Of a stretch of DNA of 64,000 nucleotides, positions 60,324-64,000 are shown piece by piece. Under the pieces are notes generated by a model. That model ran no database searches and was not told the origin of the DNA. It saw nothing but the letters and a program-made list of their open reading frames with translations. How positions within the stretch are numbered: position 1 is the stretch's first letter; each line of letters starts with the position of its first letter. The position numbers and the translations under genes are program-made. Source of the stretch: an uncultured Lachnospiraceae bacterium (lineage in GTDB: Bacteria > Bacillota > Clostridia > Lachnospirales > Lachnospiraceae); contig URMK01000010.1 of NCBI GenBank assembly GCA_900548905.1, positions 65,634-129,633 of the forward strand. Reading direction: 5' to 3'.

Positions 60324-61364
60324 CTAAACCAGCTTTACTCCCAGCCCCTGCCGGATAAACGGCAGATATTTGACATATGCAGGATCCACCTGCCCGATAA
60401 CCGTTACCCTTTCTTCCGCCGGCAGATCCACCCGCGCGATTTCCAGTTCCCCCATATACCGCAGATATTTTTCATTGGACAGGGAAATGCTTCCTGCGGG
60501 CCTTTTCCCTGTGCCCAGGGGACTGATGTGCTGTTTGCACTGTCTGGATTCCTGGGAACGGATGACCAGTTCGCCGGAGTCCGGCCGGTCATGGTGTATG
60601 GTATCCCTCACGAAATCGAATTCCGGCAGGATATCCGCCTTCAGCTCCACGTAATCCCGGCTGAGGGAAGCGATATCCTGCCAGGCCTTCTCCGTCACAT
60701 CCACATCCCCCACCAGAACCACGTCGCACAGCCCGTCATAATACAGTTCCAGCATATTCAGGAGAACCTCCTCCTTCCTATTCCGGTGGGACTCCGCCGT
60801 GGGCAGCCCTTCCTTCAGCGGCCCGCGCAGTTCCTTGTTCCCGGGTACAAAACCCAGGATGGTAAATCCAAGAAAACGCAGTCTTTGGTTAATTTCACGG
60901 ATTCTCTGCAGGGAAAGGCCCGTCAGCGGTTTTGGGTAGAAATTATGACATGCCGTAAAACGGCTGAAATCCGCCCCCGCCCCCCGCCACGCCCCAATAT
61001 CGCTTTCTGTTATGGTGGAGGCGTTGAAAACCACATGGAAACGTTTTGCAAGACGTACCGTATCCGCCGCCGAAAAGCCGTAATCCAGACGGATATGGGT
61101 AATTCCAATGTGCTGCAGTTCTTCAATCTGTTTCACCCCCAGCAGTTCCAACGTTTCAGGGCCTACATCCACAATCAGGTTCATGCCGCTTTCCCGGCAG
61201 TTCTTCAGCATAAGGCGGATATCCCCGCGGAAATCCGCCCCGGTTTCTTCCGGAACGTGGAGGGAGGTAAAGGCATATTTCACTCCGCAGGCCGCTGCTT
61301 TTTTAATAATCCGCTCATTTTCCCGGATTCCTGTTGCGAAATAAAGTGATATTCCCGTATTCAT
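60324..61364 (-). CDS. mupG: MupG-type 6-phospho-N-acetylmuramidase (DUF871 family)
   Basis: This 346-aa protein has the MupG/DUF871 layout: a TIM barrel (about 1-235; GISLYFATG, FTSLHVPEE, LIVDVGPETLELLG, HNFYPKPLTGLS) and a C-terminal small barrel (about 240-345; HHDRPDSGELVIRS). In Staphylococcus MupG splits MurNAc-6P-GlcNAc, the product of MurP uptake. It is the last gene of the murQ-murP-mupG operon and lies 59 bases after murP. It acts in the cytoplasm. Function follows from the family plus context. Confidence 0.88.
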   Translation of the reverse strand: MNTGISLYFATGIRENERIIKKAAACGVKYAFTSLHVPEETGADFRGDIRLMLKNCRESGMNLIVDVGPETLELLGVKQIEELQHIGITHIRLDYGFSAADTVRLAKRFHVVFNASTITESDIGAWRGAGADFSRFTACHNFYPKPLTGLSLQRIREINQRLRFLGFTILGFVPGNKELRGPLKEGLPTAESHRNRKEEVLLNMLELYYDGLCDVVLVGDVDVTEKAWQDIASLSRDYVELKADILPEFDFVRDTIHHDRPDSGELVIRSQESRQCKQHISPLGTGKRPAGSISLSNEKYLRYMGELEIARVDLPAEERVTVIGQVDPAYVKYLPFIRQGLGVKLV

Positions 61365-61423
61365 ATCTGTTCCCTTCTGTACCCGCCGGCACGTCGCTGC
61401 ATTCTCTTTTTATACGGTATGGG

Positions 61424-62869
61424 TCATTCTCCGTAAACTTCGTTGATCCGATCCTCATCCACGCCAAAGAAGTAGGTTACCAGAAATCCACCCGCATAAG
61501 CTATCAGCATGGAGATAATAAACGTAAACTGCTGTCCCGGCTGCATGATCAACAAGCCGAACAAGCCGGAAACTCCCTGGGAAATGGCGCCCAGATGAAA
61601 CAGGGCCGCTGCCGCGCCGCCAAAGCCCGAGCCGATGCAGGCCGTCAGGAAAGAACGTCCCAAAGGCAGGGTTACCGCATACATCATGGGTTCCCCGATC
61701 CCAAGGATCCCAACCGGAATGGAATCCCGGATATATCCTTTCAGCTTCTTGTTTCCGGTTTTTATATACAGGGCGACTCCTGCGCCTACCTGCCCGCCTC
61801 CTGCCATCATAAGCATGGGAAGCAGATAATTGATGCCGCCGGTCGCCCCGGCCGGATCATTGAGCATGGCATGGATCGGCGTGAGCGCCTGATGGAGGCC
61901 CACCGATACCAGAGGCAGGAAGCCGGCCGAAAGGATAAAACCTCCCACGACTCCCAGCTTCGAGTAAACAAAGGTGAGTACCGCAAAAATACCGTTTGTC
62001 AGGATTTCCCCCACAGGCTGTATTACCAAAAGAGCCGCCAGGCCGCCCAGTATCAGAACCAGGAGCGGGCTGATGAAGGTATCTATGATATCCGGCATGA
62101 TTCTGCGGATCGTTTTTTCCAGGAAGGCAAAAAACATACCTGCGATCAGGGCTGCCAGAAGTCCCCCGGCAGCCGGGTTAAACACATCATTAGTGAAGGG
62201 AAGCATGATTTGGGAACCCTGATAGACCGCCAGCAGGGGCATGGCCGGATTGGCAATGGACATAGCTCCCGCAATCGCGCCGAGTACCCCGGATCCGCCA
62301 AACTCCTTCGCCGCGTTGAAACCGACCAGTATGGGAAGGTATGCGAACAGCGCCCATCCCATAGTGCGGATGCACTCATACCACCATACGCCTGACAGGG
62401 ATCCGCCTGTGGAGACATTAATGACGTTGCAGATCCCGTTGATTAATCCGGCTGCAATGATGCCGGGCAGAAGGGCCACGAAAATATTTGCTATTTTTTT
62501 CAGAAAACGCTGTACCGGCTTATCATGCCGTGCTTTCTGCTTCGCCTTATTCTCCGCCGTCACCGCGGAAACGTCCTCCTTCTTTTTGGGGACCGCCCCC
62601 GGATCCTCCGCCACACCCTTGGCAATGCCTGTTAATCCGCAGAATGCCTCCAGAACCTTATTTACCTTCCCTGGCCCGAAAACGATCTGGAGGGTATCGC
62701 TTTCCACCACTCCAAGAACACCTTCCAGCTTTTTAACGCCTTCCAGATCCACGCTGTCCATATCCCTGATACCCACGCGGAGCCTTGTCATGCACGCCGC
62801 GTTGGAGGATACATTTTCTATGCCTCCCAGGAGTACCAGAAGCTCCCTTGCTGTCTGCTTGTAATCCAT
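61424..62869 (-). CDS. murP: PTS transporter subunit EIIBC for N-acetylmuramic acid (MurP)
   Basis: This 481-aa PTS permease imports and phosphorylates MurNAc or MurNAc-GlcNAc. The EIIB domain (1-80) has the phospho-Cys C26 in SSNAACMTRLRV. The EIIC domain (about 110-475) has ~10 membrane segments with GIGEPMMYAVTLPLG as the substrate-binding loop. No EIIA domain is present, so a shared EIIA-Glc is needed. It lies 25 bases after murQ. Specificity for MurNAc is assigned from neighbours murQ and mupG. Confidence 0.88.
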   Translation of the reverse strand: MDYKQTARELLVLLGGIENVSSNAACMTRLRVGIRDMDSVDLEGVKKLEGVLGVVESDTLQIVFGPGKVNKVLEAFCGLTGIAKGVAEDPGAVPKKKEDVSAVTAENKAKQKARHDKPVQRFLKKIANIFVALLPGIIAAGLINGICNVINVSTGGSLSGVWWYECIRTMGWALFAYLPILVGFNAAKEFGGSGVLGAIAGAMSIANPAMPLLAVYQGSQIMLPFTNDVFNPAAGGLLAALIAGMFFAFLEKTIRRIMPDIIDTFISPLLVLILGGLAALLVIQPVGEILTNGIFAVLTFVYSKLGVVGGFILSAGFLPLVSVGLHQALTPIHAMLNDPAGATGGINYLLPMLMMAGGGQVGAGVALYIKTGNKKLKGYIRDSIPVGILGIGEPMMYAVTLPLGRSFLTACIGSGFGGAAAALFHLGAISQGVSGLFGLLIMQPGQQFTFIISMLIAYAGGFLVTYFFGVDEDRINEVYGE

Positions 62870-62894
62870 ACTCGCTTTCTCCTTTTTCCTCGAT

Positions 62895-63809
62895 TCACCC
62901 GATACGATCCCGTTTTTCCTTTAAGGCCTCTTTTATTTTCCCGCCGGCCCCGGAAAGTTTATCCTCAGCCTCTGCCGCGCCGCATTCCATAATAAGCATC
63001 GTAACGGCTGTTTTTACATGACCGCCGGCCTGTTTTAGCGCAGCTTCCGCTTCTCCCCTCGTACAGCCGGTGGCTTCCATGGTGATATTCTGCGCACGTA
63101 CCACCAGCTTTTCATTGCTCTGCTTCACATCGACCATCAGGTTTTCATATGCCTTCCCTATGCCCACCATACTCGCGGTGGATATCATATTCAGCACCAT
63201 CTTCTGGCAGGTACCGGCTTTCAGCCGCGTGGAACCGGTAAGTACCTCCGGCCCGGGCACCGGCTCGACGGCGATCCGGGCTTCTTTACCAACCTCGGAA
63301 TTTTTGTTGCAGGCGATCCCAACCGTTTTGCATCCCACAGAATTGGCATATTTCAGGCCGTATATCACATACGGGGTTCTTCCCGACGCCGCAAGGCCGA
63401 TGACGGTGTCCTTTTCCGTCAGCCCCAGTTCCTTCAAATCCTGTTCGCACATGGTATGGCTGTCCTCGGCCCCTTCCACCGCTTTCACAAAAGCATTCCG
63501 GCCGCCGGCAATCAGACCAACCACCATTCCCGGATCCACGCCGAAGGTAGGCGGGCATTCCACCGCATCCAGGACACCGAGCCTTCCGCTGGTTCCTGCA
63601 CCTAAATAGATGATCCGCCCGCCCTTTTCCAGACTTTCCGCGGCCCATTGGATCGCTGTGGCGATTTCGGGCAGTACTTCCTCTACGGCCTTCACGGCTT
63701 TTGCATCTTCCCGGTTCATAATCCGGGCTATTTCAAGAGGAGTCATTTCATCCAGCTTCATGGTATCCGGATTGCGTGACTCCGTCGTTAATTTCGATAA
63801 ATCAATCAT
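62895..63809 (-). CDS. murQ: N-acetylmuramic acid 6-phosphate etherase MurQ
   Basis: This cytoplasmic lyase of 304 aa removes the lactyl ether from MurNAc-6P, giving GlcNAc-6P and D-lactate. The SIS domain and the signature YLGAGTSGRLGVLDAVECPP are intact. The catalytic Glu is expected in the VEGAEDSH region. It is the first gene of the operon and has AAGGAGG 9 bases ahead of the ATG. Confidence 0.95.
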   Translation of the reverse strand: MIDLSKLTTESRNPDTMKLDEMTPLEIARIMNREDAKAVKAVEEVLPEIATAIQWAAESLEKGGRIIYLGAGTSGRLGVLDAVECPPTFGVDPGMVVGLIAGGRNAFVKAVEGAEDSHTMCEQDLKELGLTEKDTVIGLAASGRTPYVIYGLKYANSVGCKTVGIACNKNSEVGKEARIAVEPVPGPEVLTGSTRLKAGTCQKMVLNMISTASMVGIGKAYENLMVDVKQSNEKLVVRAQNITMEATGCTRGEAEAALKQAGGHVKTAVTMLIMECGAAEAEDKLSGAGGKIKEALKEKRDRIG

Positions 63810-63878
63810 GGCACTTCGCCTCCTTCTTCCTTAATATGTGTCCGTTCTTACCATTTCATACAAATATCTTTCCAAAAC

Positions 63879-63910
63879 CTGTAACGGTCCGGATTTGTCT
63901 GAACGGTTCC
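63879..63910 (-). promoter_or_regulatory. Near-direct repeat upstream of murQ (possible operator)
   Basis: CTGTAACGGTCC (63879-63890) and CTGAACGGTTCC (63899-63910) are similar 12-base sequences 20 bases apart, some 70-100 bases before the murQ ATG. Two-turn spacing suits a dimeric regulator such as a MurR/RpiR-family protein, not encoded in this window. A clear -35/-10 pair was not found. Confidence 0.35.
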
Positions 63911-64000
63911 ATTTTTTTAACACCGGATTCCGATTCCCTGTCTGCGGTAAAATTTCAAAGTGAATTCGTGATTTCTAGAAAACATTGATTTTGAAACACT

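Noticed and set aside
1..64000. tRNA, rRNA, riboswitch or insertion sequence
   Set aside because: I saw no cloverleaf-like sequence with CCA-proximal motifs, no rRNA sequence, no recognised aptamer core and no transposase gene on either strand.

Overview
The window looks like chromosome from a Gram-positive, Clostridia-type anaerobe, most likely a gut Lachnospiraceae (an Eisenbergiella-like genome is plausible but not proven). The evidence is AGGAGG-type ribosome sites, a clostridial-order flagellar operon, many family-1 sugar-binding lipoproteins, LplB/YtcP-type permeases without their own ATPase, and a YesMN-type two-component system. No rRNA, tRNA, CRISPR array, phage or insertion sequence was seen.

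Region 1 (1-15021, minus strand) is one flagellar operon read from fliE towards position 1: fliE-fliF-fliG-fliH-fliI-fliJ-fliK-flgD-flg_new-flgE-flbD-motA-fliY-flhA-fliA, followed by the first 11 codons of a rod gene (flgF/flgG type). Genes usually found inside this operon (flgBC, motB, fliL, fliM, fliOPQR, flhB, flhFG) are absent, yet the junctions are tight and clean.

Region 2 (15022-24284) has a 590-bp AT-rich spacer, then an ABC ATPase/permease pair and a beta-lactamase-fold serine hydrolase on the plus strand. These face an OmpR-type regulator and a histidine kinase on the minus strand. Phased direct repeats before the ATPase gene look like the regulator's target, so this is probably an envelope-stress or peptide-antibiotic response module. 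A ComEC-like metallo-beta-lactamase lipoprotein follows.

Region 3 (24321-32505) is mixed: an SDR oxidoreductase, an unrecognised 341-aa protein, a small lipoprotein, a MocR regulator with a PLP aminotransferase and two palindromic operators, MsrAB, a long imperfect inverted repeat, and a LacI-family regulator.

Region 4 (32548-44063, minus) is a tightly packed operon: two permeases and a binding lipoprotein, then cytoplasmic enzymes (two GH29 fucosidases, a GH18 glycosidase, a 903-aa transglutaminase-fold protein and an M17 aminopeptidase). The gene set suggests import and intracellular dismantling of fucosylated glycopeptides. This is the best candidate for an undescribed system. A divergent CBM9-like gene shares its control region, which carries six TGAACA/TGTTCA boxes.

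Region 5 (45633-56636, minus) is a second sugar ABC system: two lipoproteins of unknown role, two related binding proteins, two permeases and a YesM/YesN sensor-regulator pair. Hairpins sit after binding-protein genes.

Region 6 (57130-63809) has a DinJ/YafQ toxin-antitoxin pair, a catalase with a Fur/PerR-like operator, an AT-rich metallophosphoesterase with altered active-site motifs, and a murQ-murP-mupG operon for N-acetylmuramic acid/muropeptide sugar use.
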